Shown: positions 1-8,684 of the stretch, piece after piece
How positions within the stretch are numbered: position 1 is the stretch's first letter
Layout of the letters: the number at the start of each line of letters is the position of its first letter
Assembly (NCBI GenBank): GCA_964542305.1
Contig: CAZITX010000005.1
Coordinates: forward strand, 57,684 to 121,683
Direction of reading: 5' to 3'
Length of the DNA stretch: 64,000 nt
DNA from: DMER64 sp964542305
GTDB taxonomy: Bacteria; Bacteroidota; Bacteroidia; Bacteroidales; UBA932
Translations under genes and position numbers: made by a program
The notes under the pieces: model-generated
The model's input: the letters and a program-made list of their open reading frames with translations, nothing else
Databases searched by the model: none
What the model was told of the DNA's origin: nothing

Positions 1-759
1 GTAGGTGCTGAATTTTCCCTGGATGGCTACGCACAGACGTTCCAGCCCCATACCCGTATCCACGTGCTTTTGCGGGAGCATGACCAGTTTACCGTCTGCT
101 TTCCGGTTGTATTGAATAAATACCAGGTTCCATACTTCCACCACCAAAGGATGTCCCGTGTTAACCAGGGAAGCTCCGGGAATGACGGCCCGGTCTCCGG
201 GAGGCCGCAGGTCAATATGTATTTCACTGCAGGGACCACACGGCCCCGTATCACCCATTTCCCAGAAATTGTCCTTTTTGTTTCCGGCAATGATACGGTC
301 TTCCGGTAAAAAACGACTCCATAGGTCGTGGGATTCTTTATCGGCATCAATATTGTCGTCCGGGGCTCCTTCAAATACCGTTGCGTAAAGACGGTCAGCA
401 TCCAGTTTGAAAACGTCATGCAACAATTCCCAGGCCCAGCCGATGGCATCCTCTTTGAAATAGTCTCCAAAACTCCAATTGCCCAGCATTTCGAACATGG
501 TATGGTGGTAAGTGTCGTGTCCCACTTCTTCCAGATCGTTATGCTTTCCGCTTACCCGCAGACACTTTTGGGTGTCGGCAACCCGCTTGTACAGGGCGGG
601 TTCATTGCCCAGAAACCAGTCTTTAAACTGGTTCATGCCGGCATTGGTAAACATCAGTGTGGGGTCGTTCTTTATTACCATGGGAGCCGAAGGCACGATG
701 GTATGTTCTTTCTTTTCAAAAAAATCCAGAAACGTTTTCCGTATTTCGCCAGAGGTCAT
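1..759 (-). CDS. alaS: Alanine--tRNA ligase, N-terminal part (cut by window edge)
   Basis: This class II synthetase charges tRNA-Ala with alanine in the cytoplasm. Reading the minus strand from the ATG at 759 gives 253 codons, open to the edge of the window. The translation has the AlaS class II core: TNAGMNQFKDWF near residue 38, HHTMFEMLGNWSFGDYF near 85-101, GDTGPCGPCSEI at 169-180 and VDTGMGLER near 233-241. Full AlaS proteins are about 870 residues, so the rest of the aminoacylation domain and the editing and oligomerisation domains lie outside. The start fits because it gives the usual short lead into the motif core and a -7 box lies 19 bases upstream. It is divergent from the M23 gene pair, a common Bacteroidales arrangement. 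Confidence 0.97.
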   Translation of the reverse strand, partial: MTSGEIRKTFLDFFEKKEHTIVPSAPMVIKNDPTLMFTNAGMNQFKDWFLGNEPALYKRVADTQKCLRVSGKHNDLEEVGHDTYHHTMFEMLGNWSFGDYFKEDAIGWAWELLHDVFKLDADRLYATVFEGAPDDNIDADKESHDLWSRFLPEDRIIAGNKKDNFWEMGDTGPCGPCSEIHIDLRPPGDRAVIPGASLVNTGHPLVVEVWNLVFIQYNRKADGKLVMLPQKHVDTGMGLERLCVAIQGKFSTY

Positions 760-778
760 TTTCAATAATATTAACGGG

Positions 779-786
779 CAAATATA
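779..786 (-). promoter_or_regulatory. -7 box of the alaS promoter
   Basis: The minus strand reads TATATTTG, an exact match to the Bacteroidetes -7 consensus TAnnTTTG. It ends 19 bases before the alaS ATG, so this gene should have a short ordinary leader. No clear -33 TTTG is seen at the right distance. Confidence 0.75.
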
Positions 787-807
787 CCGCTTTTTACTAA
801 AATTACT

Positions 808-815
808 TATCTTTG
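808..815 (+). promoter_or_regulatory. -7 box of the M23 peptidase operon
   Basis: The plus strand reads TATCTTTG, an exact TAnnTTTG match, 28 bases before the ATG at 844. It is back to back with the alaS promoter in an 84-base divergent region and probably starts the long plus-strand operon. Confidence 0.75.
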
Positions 816-843
816 CACGTTAATAACGTGTTAACAACACTTT

Positions 844-1809
844 ATGGCAGGGAGAAGAAAATACAAATACAATCCGGAAACACTTTCTTACGAACTGCAA
901 AGGCCTTCTTTGCGCAATTATCTTTTACGGGCCCTGATCATATTTCCTGTAAGTATGGTAATCGCTTTTGGGTATTACGTGCTCTACACGGAAGGACTTA
1001 ATCTTAAAACACCCCGTACAGTACGCCTGGAAAGGGAATACAACAACGCCCGGTCCAATCTGGATCTGATAAACAAACAAATGGTCCAGTCTGAAAAGAA
1101 ACTGGAGGATTTGCAGATCAGGGATAACAACATTTACAGGAATATTTTCGGGATGGAGCAGATCCCTCCCGGGGTCAGAGATGCCGGATTCGGAGGATCC
1201 AACCGGTATCCGTATTTGGAATATGCGGAAAACTCGGCCCTTTTAACAAATACCGCACTGAATTTTGACAAACTCATGAAGAAGGCGTACATCCAGTCCA
1301 GGTCCTTTGACGATGTGGAACGGGTGGCCGGTCAGGCAGGGGAAGTTGCCAAATGCATTCCTTCCATATTGCCGCTTCCGGAGGATACAAAAAATTTCAG
1401 GTGGTCGGGCGCCTTTGGGTACAGAAAAGATCCGGTATACGGGGATATCAGGATGCATGAGGGAATCGATCTTACCGGCGCCCCCAATTCCCCGGTTTAT
1501 GCTACCGGTGACGGGACAGTGGAGACCATTCGTTATGAATACAACGGCTACGGACGTTATATTATTATTGATCACGGATTTGGGTATAAAACACGCTATG
1601 CCCACCTGAATAAAGCCTCTGCTTATGAAGGACAGCCGGTAAAACGCGGAGAACAGATAGGTCTGCTGGGTTCAACCGGCAAATCTACCGGGCCCCATGT
1701 ACATTACGAAGTGATCTATATGGGTCGTCCGGTCAATCCATTTAATTATTTCAACAACAATATTGCAACAGAAGATTACCACGCTGTAATTTTGGGCGGA
1801 CGCCAATAA
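844..1809 (+). CDS. Membrane-anchored M23 family metallopeptidase (first of two)
   Basis: This is a LytM/M23-type zinc peptidase of 321 residues that is expected to cut, or help cut, peptidoglycan cross-bridges in the periplasm. A short cytoplasmic N-terminus is followed by one membrane segment (about 28-48) and a coiled-coil stretch (about 60-95). The C-terminal M23 domain (about 185-300) keeps all ligands: H205 and D209 in HEGID, H254 in YAHL, and H285/H287 in HVH. It therefore looks catalytically competent, unlike EnvC/NlpD activators. The next gene is a paralogue with the same layout, 9 bases downstream. The cellular partner is unknown; roles in division or septal hydrolysis are inference. 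Confidence 0.92.
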   Translation: MAGRRKYKYNPETLSYELQRPSLRNYLLRALIIFPVSMVIAFGYYVLYTEGLNLKTPRTVRLEREYNNARSNLDLINKQMVQSEKKLEDLQIRDNNIYRNIFGMEQIPPGVRDAGFGGSNRYPYLEYAENSALLTNTALNFDKLMKKAYIQSRSFDDVERVAGQAGEVAKCIPSILPLPEDTKNFRWSGAFGYRKDPVYGDIRMHEGIDLTGAPNSPVYATGDGTVETIRYEYNGYGRYIIIDHGFGYKTRYAHLNKASAYEGQPVKRGEQIGLLGSTGKSTGPHVHYEVIYMGRPVNPFNYFNNNIATEDYHAVILGGRQ

Positions 1810-1818
1810 TTTCCGGAA

Positions 1819-2775
1819 ATGAACCGTTACCAGTTCAATGAAGAAAAGTTGGAATTCACAAAAGTGCGTCCCGGTATCAAAACGGTTTTAAAACGCATTT
1901 TGTGGGTTTTCCTGGGCAGCATCGCGCTGGCTCTGGTTTATTATTTGATTTTCGGGATGTTCATATTGTCTCCGGCCGAAAGAAACCTGGTTCGTGAAAC
2001 GGAATTAATGCAGAATGAATACGAAAGGCTGAACCGGGAAATGGAAAATTTGAATAAAGTTATAGATGAATTGGTGGTGCGGGATAAAAACATATACGGA
2101 ACGGTGCTCCACTCAACACCTTTGGAATTGACGGAAGAAGTTGATATTACCCATTACCGGGCACTTGTTGAGGATCCTTCCTTTGCGCTGGCGTATCATG
2201 CCGATTCAGTGATACTTGGACTTGAAAGAAGGGCTGCACTTGTAACCCGGGCTTTGTATATGGCCGGGAACCGGGTATACGGCCAACTTGACAGCATGAA
2301 GTACCTTCCGGCTGCTTTTCCTTTACGCGAACCTTCCATGGAAGCCATGGGGGCGACCATAGGACGCAGGATACATCCGTTTTATAAAATCCCTATAGAC
2401 CATACCGGGATGGATTTTCTGGCGGGTCTTGGAACCGATGTACTGGCAACGGCCGGAGGACAGGTGGTCAATGTTTCCCGATCTGCCAGGGGAAGGGGAA
2501 ATGTGGTGGAGATCGAACATCCTTACAGGGGATACAAAACAGTTTATGCCCATCTAAGCGATATTTTTGTGAGGAAAGGACAGTATATCGAAAGAGGAAT
2601 GGTAATTGCCCGGGTGGGATCTTCGGGAATGTCTTTCATGCCCCATTTGCATTATGAAATTCAGCAAAACGGACAGGTAAGGGATCCGGTACATTATTTC
2701 TTCATGGATGTTATGCCGGGAGAATACAGGCAGATCATGCTTACTGCATACAATACAGGTCAATCTTTAGACTAA
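1819..2775 (+). CDS. Membrane-anchored M23 family metallopeptidase (second of two)
   Basis: This 318-residue paralogue of the preceding protein also has a short cytoplasmic tail, one membrane segment (about 27-50), a coiled coil (about 55-90) and a C-terminal M23 domain. Zinc ligands are present as H195 and D199 in HTGMD, H245 in YAHL, and H276/H278 in HLH. The two proteins share features outside the peptidase domain: a Y-x-[FY]-N-x-E start and a VRDKNIYG / IRDNNIYRN motif after the coiled coil. A tandem duplication with divergence is therefore likely. It lies 6 bases upstream of a MerR gene in the same operon. Product family is certain; the exact substrate is not. Confidence 0.92.
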   Translation: MNRYQFNEEKLEFTKVRPGIKTVLKRILWVFLGSIALALVYYLIFGMFILSPAERNLVRETELMQNEYERLNREMENLNKVIDELVVRDKNIYGTVLHSTPLELTEEVDITHYRALVEDPSFALAYHADSVILGLERRAALVTRALYMAGNRVYGQLDSMKYLPAAFPLREPSMEAMGATIGRRIHPFYKIPIDHTGMDFLAGLGTDVLATAGGQVVNVSRSARGRGNVVEIEHPYRGYKTVYAHLSDIFVRKGQYIERGMVIARVGSSGMSFMPHLHYEIQQNGQVRDPVHYFFMDVMPGEYRQIMLTAYNTGQSLD

Positions 2776-2781
2776 AGAGAT

Positions 2782-3102
2782 ATGGAAAAGATGTATTATT
2801 CAATTGGCGAGGTGGCCGAGATGTTGGGCGAAAGTACTTCCCTGGTACGTTTCTGGTCTACAACCTTCAGTGAATTTATTAAACCGGTCCGGAACAAAAA
2901 AGGCAACCGGCTGTTCACAGCAGCCGATGTGGCCAACTTCAGGATCATACATCATCTTGTCAAGGAGCGGGGCATGACGCTGGAAGGTGCCAGGAAAAGA
3001 ATGCACGACAACAAAGAAGGTGAGGACAGGACAGTAGATGTTATGGCATCACTTAACAGGATCAAAGCCCAATTGATCGAGATCAGGGATATGATAGAAT
3101 GA
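2782..3102 (+). CDS. MerR family transcriptional regulator
   Basis: This 106-residue protein opens with a MerR winged helix-turn-helix (about 1-70: YSIGEVAEML, then LVRFWSTTF, then GNRLFTAADV). It ends in a short helical tail that would form the dimer coiled coil. There is no effector domain and no cysteine set for metal or redox sensing, so it belongs to the short MerR group whose signal is unknown. It sits between the M23 pair and the Nif3 gene and overlaps the latter by 4 bases (ATGA), so the two are translationally coupled. This order recurs across Bacteroidales. Target genes cannot be read from the sequence. Confidence 0.9.
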   Translation: MEKMYYSIGEVAEMLGESTSLVRFWSTTFSEFIKPVRNKKGNRLFTAADVANFRIIHHLVKERGMTLEGARKRMHDNKEGEDRTVDVMASLNRIKAQLIEIRDMIE

Positions 3103-3899
3103 ATTTAAAAGCGTCAAACATAATTGAAGTCCTGGAACAATGGGCACCTACCGGATTACAGGAAGAATGGGATAATTCCGGACTTTGTATAGGTCATCCC
3201 GATACCCCGGTGACCGGTGTGCTGGTTTGTCTGGATTGTACCAAAGAGATCGTGGAAGAAGCCGTAGAGGAGGGGATTAACATGATCGTTTCTCACCATC
3301 CCCTCATCTTCAGGGGTCTTAAGCATTTACGTGATACAACTCCTTTGGAGCAGACGGTGGCGCTGGCAATACGTAAAAACCTGGTGGTCTATTCCATGCA
3401 TACCAATGCAGACAAAATCATGGATGGTGTCAGCGGAGCCATGGCCCGTGCCCTGTCATTGAAGAATGTATCCATTCTGGCTCCCGACAAGATTTGTGAA
3501 AACAATACGGAACCCTGCGGATTGGGAGTAGTGGGCGATCTGCCTGAGCCCTTGCCTGCGGAAAAGTTTCTTGACCTGCTGAAAAATGTTTTTCATCTCC
3601 GTGGGCTTAAAGGGTCTGAAATACTACATCCGGAAATATCAAAAGTGGCTTTGTGCGGTGGCAGCGGATCATCACTTATCCCCGACGCACTGCGTTCCGG
3701 GGCGCAGGTTTTTGTAAGTGCAGATTTTAGTTATCATACTTATTTTGAAACGATCCCTCACATGATGCTGATTGATGCAGGACATTATGAATCAGAGGCC
3801 GGTATACAGGACGAGGTATGTCGTGTGCTTAGAAAAAATTTCCCTACCTTTGCCGTCCGCAAAACACGTATCAATACCAATCCCATTCGATTTTATTAA
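3099..3899 (+). CDS. Nif3-like dinuclear metal centre protein
   Basis: This 266-residue protein belongs to the Nif3/YbgI family, cytoplasmic toroidal hexamers with a two-metal site. Several members are annotated as GTP cyclohydrolase I type 2, but the true reaction is unsettled. Metal-binding segments are visible: SHHP with H66/H67, HTNAD with H101 and D105, and DAGHYESE near residues 226-233. At 266 residues it matches the short YbgI form and lacks the PII-like insertion that lengthens many bacterial members to about 370. It overlaps the MerR gene and is 15 bases from the zinc-ribbon gene; this trio is conserved in the order. Confidence 0.9.
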   Translation: MNLKASNIIEVLEQWAPTGLQEEWDNSGLCIGHPDTPVTGVLVCLDCTKEIVEEAVEEGINMIVSHHPLIFRGLKHLRDTTPLEQTVALAIRKNLVVYSMHTNADKIMDGVSGAMARALSLKNVSILAPDKICENNTEPCGLGVVGDLPEPLPAEKFLDLLKNVFHLRGLKGSEILHPEISKVALCGGSGSSLIPDALRSGAQVFVSADFSYHTYFETIPHMMLIDAGHYESEAGIQDEVCRVLRKNFPTFAVRKTRINTNPIRFY

Positions 3900-3914
3900 G
3901 TTATCAATACTATT

Positions 3915-4718
3915 ATGACAAAGAAAACGACAAAGCAAGCAGGAACCGATGTCGGATCATTTACCGCGCTACAAAAAGCGGAACAGGACGGAACGCTGAC
4001 CATGGAGGATAAACTTCGTCTTCTTTATCAGCTTCAACAAACCGATTCTCAGATAGACAAAATACATCTGTTACGCGGTGAACTTCCCCTGGAAGTCCAG
4101 GACCTTGAAGATGATATCAAAGGACTGGCTACCCGGATGGAAAATCTGCAAAAGGAGATCCGCGATATTGAAAAAGACATTGCTTTTCGCAGGATCGACG
4201 CCGATAACGCACGTGCCATGGTGGCAAAATACGAGGCGCAACAGACCAATGTGAAAAACAGCCGGGAATTTGATTCTCTTTCCAAAGAGATTGAAAACCA
4301 GACACTCGATGCCGAACTGGCAGAGAAATACATCAGGGAGTTTTCCCTTTTATTGAAAGACCGTAAGGAAACGCTGGACAAGGCCCGTGAAGATCATGAT
4401 GAGAGGCAGAAAGACCTTGATGTAAAGAAAAATGAATTGGAGAACATAATCAGCGAAACAGCCAAAGAAGAAGAAACCCTGCTTAAAAAAGTGGAACAGA
4501 TCCAGTCACAGATAGATGCCAGGGTACTTTCTGCATACCGTAAAGTAAGGAATAATGCCCGTAACGGATTGGCTGTTGTTACGGTAAAACGTGGTGCTTG
4601 CGGAGGGTGTTTCAACAAAATCCCGCCTCAGCGTCAGCTGGATATCAAGATGAGTAAAAAGATCATCGTTTGCGAATATTGTGGCAGAATATTGGTAGAT
4701 CCCGCGTTTGAAGAATAA
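3915..4718 (+). CDS. Coiled-coil protein with C4 zinc ribbon (DUF164/CT398-like)
   Basis: This 267-residue protein consists of a long coiled coil (about 40-210) followed by a C4 zinc ribbon in the last 45 residues (CGGC, then CEYC). This matches the DUF164/CT398 family. CT398 of Chlamydia has been linked to flagellar/type III proteins and sigma-54, but no such role is established in Bacteroidetes, which mostly lack both. The N-terminus is polar, with no signal peptide. It follows the Nif3 gene by 15 bases and its stop codon overlaps the start of the aminotransferase gene. Family assignment is strong; function is unknown. Confidence 0.88.
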   Translation: MTKKTTKQAGTDVGSFTALQKAEQDGTLTMEDKLRLLYQLQQTDSQIDKIHLLRGELPLEVQDLEDDIKGLATRMENLQKEIRDIEKDIAFRRIDADNARAMVAKYEAQQTNVKNSREFDSLSKEIENQTLDAELAEKYIREFSLLLKDRKETLDKAREDHDERQKDLDVKKNELENIISETAKEEETLLKKVEQIQSQIDARVLSAYRKVRNNARNGLAVVTVKRGACGGCFNKIPPQRQLDIKMSKKIIVCEYCGRILVDPAFEE

Positions 4719-5907
4719 ACCAACCATACGCGAACAATTTTATGCCCGTCTGGGGCAAACTTCCCCCTCTCCGTTAGGCATTGAGATCCAAAAAGCAGAG
4801 GGGGTTTTTCTTCTGTCGCCTGACGGGAAACGTTACGTGGATCTTATATCTGGCGTTTCTGTCAGCAACGTGGGACACGCCAGGAAAGAAGTGATCCGGG
4901 CCATTGAAGAGCAGGCAGGGAATCACCTGCATTTGATGGTATACGGGGAAATCATTCAAAAACCCCAGGTTGTGCTGGCATCTTTGCTCACCCAAAACCT
5001 TCCGGAATCCCTGGACTCGGTATATTTTGTCAACTCGGGTTCTGAAGCCAACGAGGCTGCTCTGAAACTCGCCAAAAGGATAACAGGCCGTTCCCGGATG
5101 GTGTGTTTCCGCAACGCCTATCACGGCAGCACACACGGCGCACTGAGTATGATGGGCAATGAGACTTTCCGGCGTTCTTTCAGGCCGCTTTTACCCGGGA
5201 TTACTGCATTGCGTTTTAATTGCGTTGAAGATCTTGGAAAAATTGACAGGCAAACAGCTTGCGTCATTGTGGAGCCCGTACAGGCGGAAGCAGGAGTCCG
5301 GTTGCCCCAAAACGGGTTTCTGCAATTATTGAAAAACCGTTGTAATGATACGGGAACTTTGCTTATCTTTGATGAGATACAGACAGGATTCGGACGTACA
5401 GGCAGCCTGTTTGCCATGCAAAAGTACGGTGTTATACCACATATGGTTACCCTGGCAAAAGCTTTGGGTGGCGGAATGCCTTTGGGGGCTCTTGTGTGTT
5501 CCGGGGAACTTATGAGAGCCTGGCAATCGGATCCGGTGTTGGGACATATCACTACCTTTGGCGGTCATCCGGTTTGTTGTGCAGCCGGGTTTGCTGCTTT
5601 ACAGGTTTTGTTGAAAGAAGGATGGACCGGTCAGGCAGAGGAAAAAGCAACTTATCTAAGGCAGGAACTTATCAGTCATCCACGGGTAAGGGAAATCAGG
5701 AATGCCGGATTACTGCTTGCCGTGGAGCTGGGAGAAGCAGGAAAAGCAGAAGAAATGGTGAGGTTGTTACTGGAAGAAGGAGCCATGTCCGACTGGTTTT
5801 TGTATTGTGATACAGCGTTCCGGATATCTCCGCCGTTATGTATAAACCGCGAAGAACTGGAATTGACCGTACAGATCATTCTACGGGCTTTGGACAGATT
5901 GAAATAA
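4708..5907 (+). CDS. Class III pyridoxal-phosphate aminotransferase
   Basis: This 399-residue fold-type I aminotransferase is related to acetylornithine, ornithine and 4-aminobutyrate aminotransferases. It has the cofactor-phosphate region NSGSEANEAALKLA, the FDEIQTGFGRTG segment whose Asp binds the pyridine nitrogen, and the Schiff-base lysine in TLAKALGGG near residue 251. The frame has no ATG until MVYGEI about 77 residues in, which would remove conserved sequence, so the TTG at 4708 is taken as start. It overlaps the zinc-ribbon gene by 11 bases, implying translational coupling. No argF, argB or gab genes adjoin it, so the amino donor cannot be inferred from context. Confidence 0.88.
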   Translation: MKNKPTIREQFYARLGQTSPSPLGIEIQKAEGVFLLSPDGKRYVDLISGVSVSNVGHARKEVIRAIEEQAGNHLHLMVYGEIIQKPQVVLASLLTQNLPESLDSVYFVNSGSEANEAALKLAKRITGRSRMVCFRNAYHGSTHGALSMMGNETFRRSFRPLLPGITALRFNCVEDLGKIDRQTACVIVEPVQAEAGVRLPQNGFLQLLKNRCNDTGTLLIFDEIQTGFGRTGSLFAMQKYGVIPHMVTLAKALGGGMPLGALVCSGELMRAWQSDPVLGHITTFGGHPVCCAAGFAALQVLLKEGWTGQAEEKATYLRQELISHPRVREIRNAGLLLAVELGEAGKAEEMVRLLLEEGAMSDWFLYCDTAFRISPPLCINREELELTVQIILRALDRLK

Positions 5908-5921
5908 AAAATCATACAATA

Positions 5922-7424
5922 ATGGCAAAAAGTGCACCTGTAAAAAGAAATGTTAAAGGGAAAGACCAATCCCAGGTGGATATGGTGGGTCTGGATATGG
6001 GAAAAGTCCCCCCTCAGGCCATAGATATTGAAGAAGCCGTTTTAGGCGCACTGCTTTTAGAACCGAACGCTTCGCTCGATATTGTGGGGGCAGTCAAACC
6101 GGAGTATTTTTACAAGGAAAACCACAGAAAGATCTTTGCGGCCATCTCGGCACTCGTTTCTTCCCACAACCCGGTTGATATGTATACAGTAGCCGAAGAA
6201 TTGAAAAAGAACGAACAGCTGGAAGAAATCGGAGGCCCATATTATTTAAGCCAGCTGACCATGCGGGTTGCCGCAGCTTCTCACCTGGAATACCATTCCA
6301 AAGTACTGACACAAAAATTCATTCAAAGAGAGTTGATCAACACTTCCTACGGGATCTTGCGGGATGCTTTTGATGACACCATACCGGCCGATGAATTGCT
6401 GGACACATCCCAACAGAAACTTTTTGAATTGGGCGAGATGAACCTTCGCCGGGACACCCGTCCGGTCCGCTCTGTTTTGGGAGATGTGCTTGACGAGTTA
6501 TCCGATGTGCAGACAAGAGACGATGGTTTGAGCGGGATCCCTTCGGGTTTTACTTCACTCGACAGGATGACGCTGGGATGGCAAAAAGCCGATCTGGTAG
6601 TTATTGCGGCACGACCGTCAATGGGAAAAACGGCTTTCGTGTTGACCATGGCGCGCAATATGGCAGTGAACCACAACATTCCCGTTGCCTTTTTCTCTTT
6701 GGAGATGCCTGATTCCCAGTTGGTGAAGAGGTTGTTGGTGAGTGAGACCGGCTTATCCTCGGAAAAGATCCGGGGGGGAAAGAAACTCAAGAGTTTTGAA
6801 TGGGAACAGCTCAACCAGCGGATCATTAACCTTACCAAAGCCCCTCTTTATATAGATGACACCCCGTCACTGTCCATTTTTGAATTCAGGGCAAAGGCAC
6901 GCCGGTTGGTTGCCGGGATGGGTGTTAAGTTGTTGGTAATTGACTATATGCAGTTGATGTCCGGACCTCCTGAATTACGCGGGATGAGGGAGCAGGAAGT
7001 TGCAGCAATATCACGATCCCTTAAAGCGATCGCCAAAGAGTTGAATGTTCCTGTGATCGCCCTGTCACAGATGAACCGTTCCTCGGAAACACGTGGAGGA
7101 AACCGCAGACCCCAGTTAAGTGACTTGAGGGAATCGGGAGCCATTGAACAAGATGCCGACATTGTAATATTCCTTTACAGACCTGAATATTACGGATTTA
7201 AAGAAGATGAAAGCGGACGATCACTGGAAGGCATTGCAGAAGTGATCCTGGCCAAGCACCGCAACGGGGCCGTGGGAGAGTTCCAGATGCAATTTAGAAA
7301 CAGTGAGATCCGTTTTCTGGATATCAACGAAGGTGGTCCGGATTTTGCAACAGGAGAAACCGTCACGTATGCTTCCAGAATGAACCAAATGAATGATCTG
7401 AATGACAACTTTGACGGCTTATAA
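5922..7424 (+). CDS. dnaB: Replicative DNA helicase DnaB
   Basis: DnaB is the hexameric helicase that unwinds DNA at the replication fork. The 500-residue protein has the N-terminal DnaB domain (about 25-130: IDIEEAVLGALLLEP) and the C-terminal RecA-like domain. The latter has Walker A ARPSMGKTA (K236), Walker B LLVIDYMQLM and the QDADIVIFLYR region. The frame is open further upstream to 5838, but that extension lies inside the aminotransferase gene. The ATG at 5922 directly precedes MAKSAPVK, so it is preferred. It follows the aminotransferase by 14 bases and its end overlaps the next gene by 23 bases. No intein is present. Confidence 0.97.
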   Translation: MAKSAPVKRNVKGKDQSQVDMVGLDMGKVPPQAIDIEEAVLGALLLEPNASLDIVGAVKPEYFYKENHRKIFAAISALVSSHNPVDMYTVAEELKKNEQLEEIGGPYYLSQLTMRVAAASHLEYHSKVLTQKFIQRELINTSYGILRDAFDDTIPADELLDTSQQKLFELGEMNLRRDTRPVRSVLGDVLDELSDVQTRDDGLSGIPSGFTSLDRMTLGWQKADLVVIAARPSMGKTAFVLTMARNMAVNHNIPVAFFSLEMPDSQLVKRLLVSETGLSSEKIRGGKKLKSFEWEQLNQRIINLTKAPLYIDDTPSLSIFEFRAKARRLVAGMGVKLLVIDYMQLMSGPPELRGMREQEVAAISRSLKAIAKELNVPVIALSQMNRSSETRGGNRRPQLSDLRESGAIEQDADIVIFLYRPEYYGFKEDESGRSLEGIAEVILAKHRNGAVGEFQMQFRNSEIRFLDINEGGPDFATGETVTYASRMNQMNDLNDNFDGL

Positions 7425-8256
7425 GAGTACCATTCTGACATTGTTCCTAATCACTCTTAGTGGTCTTGCGTGGGCACAGGAGCAAGAAAAGCCCTGTTTG
7501 CCGGTCCGGGATATCCCGCCTTCTCAAATGGCCTTCCGGCCGGGAGAAAAACTGACCATTATTGCCAGTTATCAATGGGGCGTGGTAAATACGGATGTAG
7601 GAACGGTTTCTCTTGAGGTGTCTGAGTCCGACACTTCAGCAGACCCTCTTTATATAGCAAAAGGCCGCATTCAAACAGCCCGTTTTTTTAATGCGTTTTT
7701 CCGTATTGAGGATTATTACGAAAGCCGTTTCAATCAGACTAACCTGCGTCCTACCTATTTCATGAGGGACATTCACGAGGGAAAGTATACCATACAAAAT
7801 TATTACAACTACAATCAGGATTATTCCATCAATGCCCGGATTATCCGTAAAGATGGTTCGGTGCAGGACACGTTGCTTCCCGGACGGATATGCACGTTTG
7901 ATTTCATTACACTCTTCTATTTCCTGAGAAACCTTGAATTCAGTAACATGAATCCCGGGGATGTTTATCCCATTTCATTTGCCATAGACGAAGAAATTTT
8001 TGAGTTGTACCTGAGGTATGACGGCAAGGGTGAGATCCGTGTACAAGGTTTGGGTACATTCAGGTGCCTGAAATTTTCTGCACAGACGGTCGCAGGGGTG
8101 GTCTTTGACGGGAAGGAAGATCTGCGTTTCTGGATCAGTGATGACAGAAACCGGGTGCCCTTATATATTGAGTCGCCTGTTGTAGTGGGTCGTGTCACAG
8201 GGAGACTCGGCAGTTATGAGAATCTGAGGTTTCCCCTGACCAGTAAAATAAAGTAA
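7402..8256 (+). CDS. Secreted DUF3108 domain protein
   Basis: This 284-residue protein has a signal peptide (about 1-25, ending GLAWAQ) and a beta-rich body matching the DUF3108 family. Recognisable stretches include FRPGEKLTIIASYQWG at the start of the domain and DDRNRVPLYIESPVVVGRV near the end. DUF3108 proteins are periplasmic and uncharacterised; the fold is thought to resemble the lipid-carrier-like LolA/YmdB group, which is inference only. It overlaps dnaB by 23 bases and sits 2 bases before rseC, so it is carried in the same transcript. No catalytic motif can be named. Confidence 0.8.
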   Translation: MTTLTAYKSTILTLFLITLSGLAWAQEQEKPCLPVRDIPPSQMAFRPGEKLTIIASYQWGVVNTDVGTVSLEVSESDTSADPLYIAKGRIQTARFFNAFFRIEDYYESRFNQTNLRPTYFMRDIHEGKYTIQNYYNYNQDYSINARIIRKDGSVQDTLLPGRICTFDFITLFYFLRNLEFSNMNPGDVYPISFAIDEEIFELYLRYDGKGEIRVQGLGTFRCLKFSAQTVAGVVFDGKEDLRFWISDDRNRVPLYIESPVVVGRVTGRLGSYENLRFPLTSKIK

Positions 8257-8258
8257 CC

Positions 8259-8684
8259 ATGTCTTTCGGATCGGTTATCAGGCATAAGGGAGTCATAACG
8301 GGAACAGATCCGCTTAAAGCCGAGATACTTACCGAGTCGGCCTGCGCATCATGCCATGCGCGTGGTTATTGTTCACTAAGTGAAAAAAAACGCAAAGAGA
8401 TCACCCGGTTGAAAGAACCGGCAGGGTGGGAACCTTACGTGGGGCAGGAGGTATATATAGAGATGCGGACCCGTTTGGGATTCAAAGCGTTGTGGTACGG
8501 GATGGCCTTCCCTGCCATCATTTTGGGTGTTGCAATTGCCCTTGGGGTGCTCTTCCGTTTTGCCGAGTTGCTCCAGGGTGTTCTTGCCATAATGAGTGTA
8601 GGAATCTATTATTTTGTTCTATATTTGTTAAAAGATCGTATCCAAAATGACTTCTACTTTACTGTACACAATATTAAGCCTTAG
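8259..8684 (+). CDS. rseC: RseC-like positive regulator of sigma E / SoxR-reducing protein
   Basis: This 141-residue membrane protein of the RseC/MucC family has an N-terminal soluble part with a cysteine cluster (CASCHARGYC, about 29-38) and two membrane segments (about 76-98 and 101-122). In E. coli RseC works with the Rsx (Rnf) proteins in reducing SoxR. In Bacteroidales it routinely precedes rnfB, as here, where it overlaps rnfB by 38 bases. Since the phylum lacks a typical SoxRS system, the likely role is with the Rnf complex itself, perhaps in flavin or Fe-S maturation. That is inference from linkage. Confidence 0.88.
   Translation: MSFGSVIRHKGVITGTDPLKAEILTESACASCHARGYCSLSEKKRKEITRLKEPAGWEPYVGQEVYIEMRTRLGFKALWYGMAFPAIILGVAIALGVLFRFAELLQGVLAIMSVGIYYFVLYLLKDRIQNDFYFTVHNIKP

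Noticed and set aside
27..470. A 147-residue frame on the minus strand at the window start
   Set aside because: It is a shifted frame within alaS; the correct frame gives an unmistakable alanyl-tRNA synthetase.
3915..4718. Flagellar or type III secretion role for the CT398-like protein
   Set aside because: Such a role comes from Chlamydia; nothing of that kind is in the window and the phylum mostly lacks these systems.
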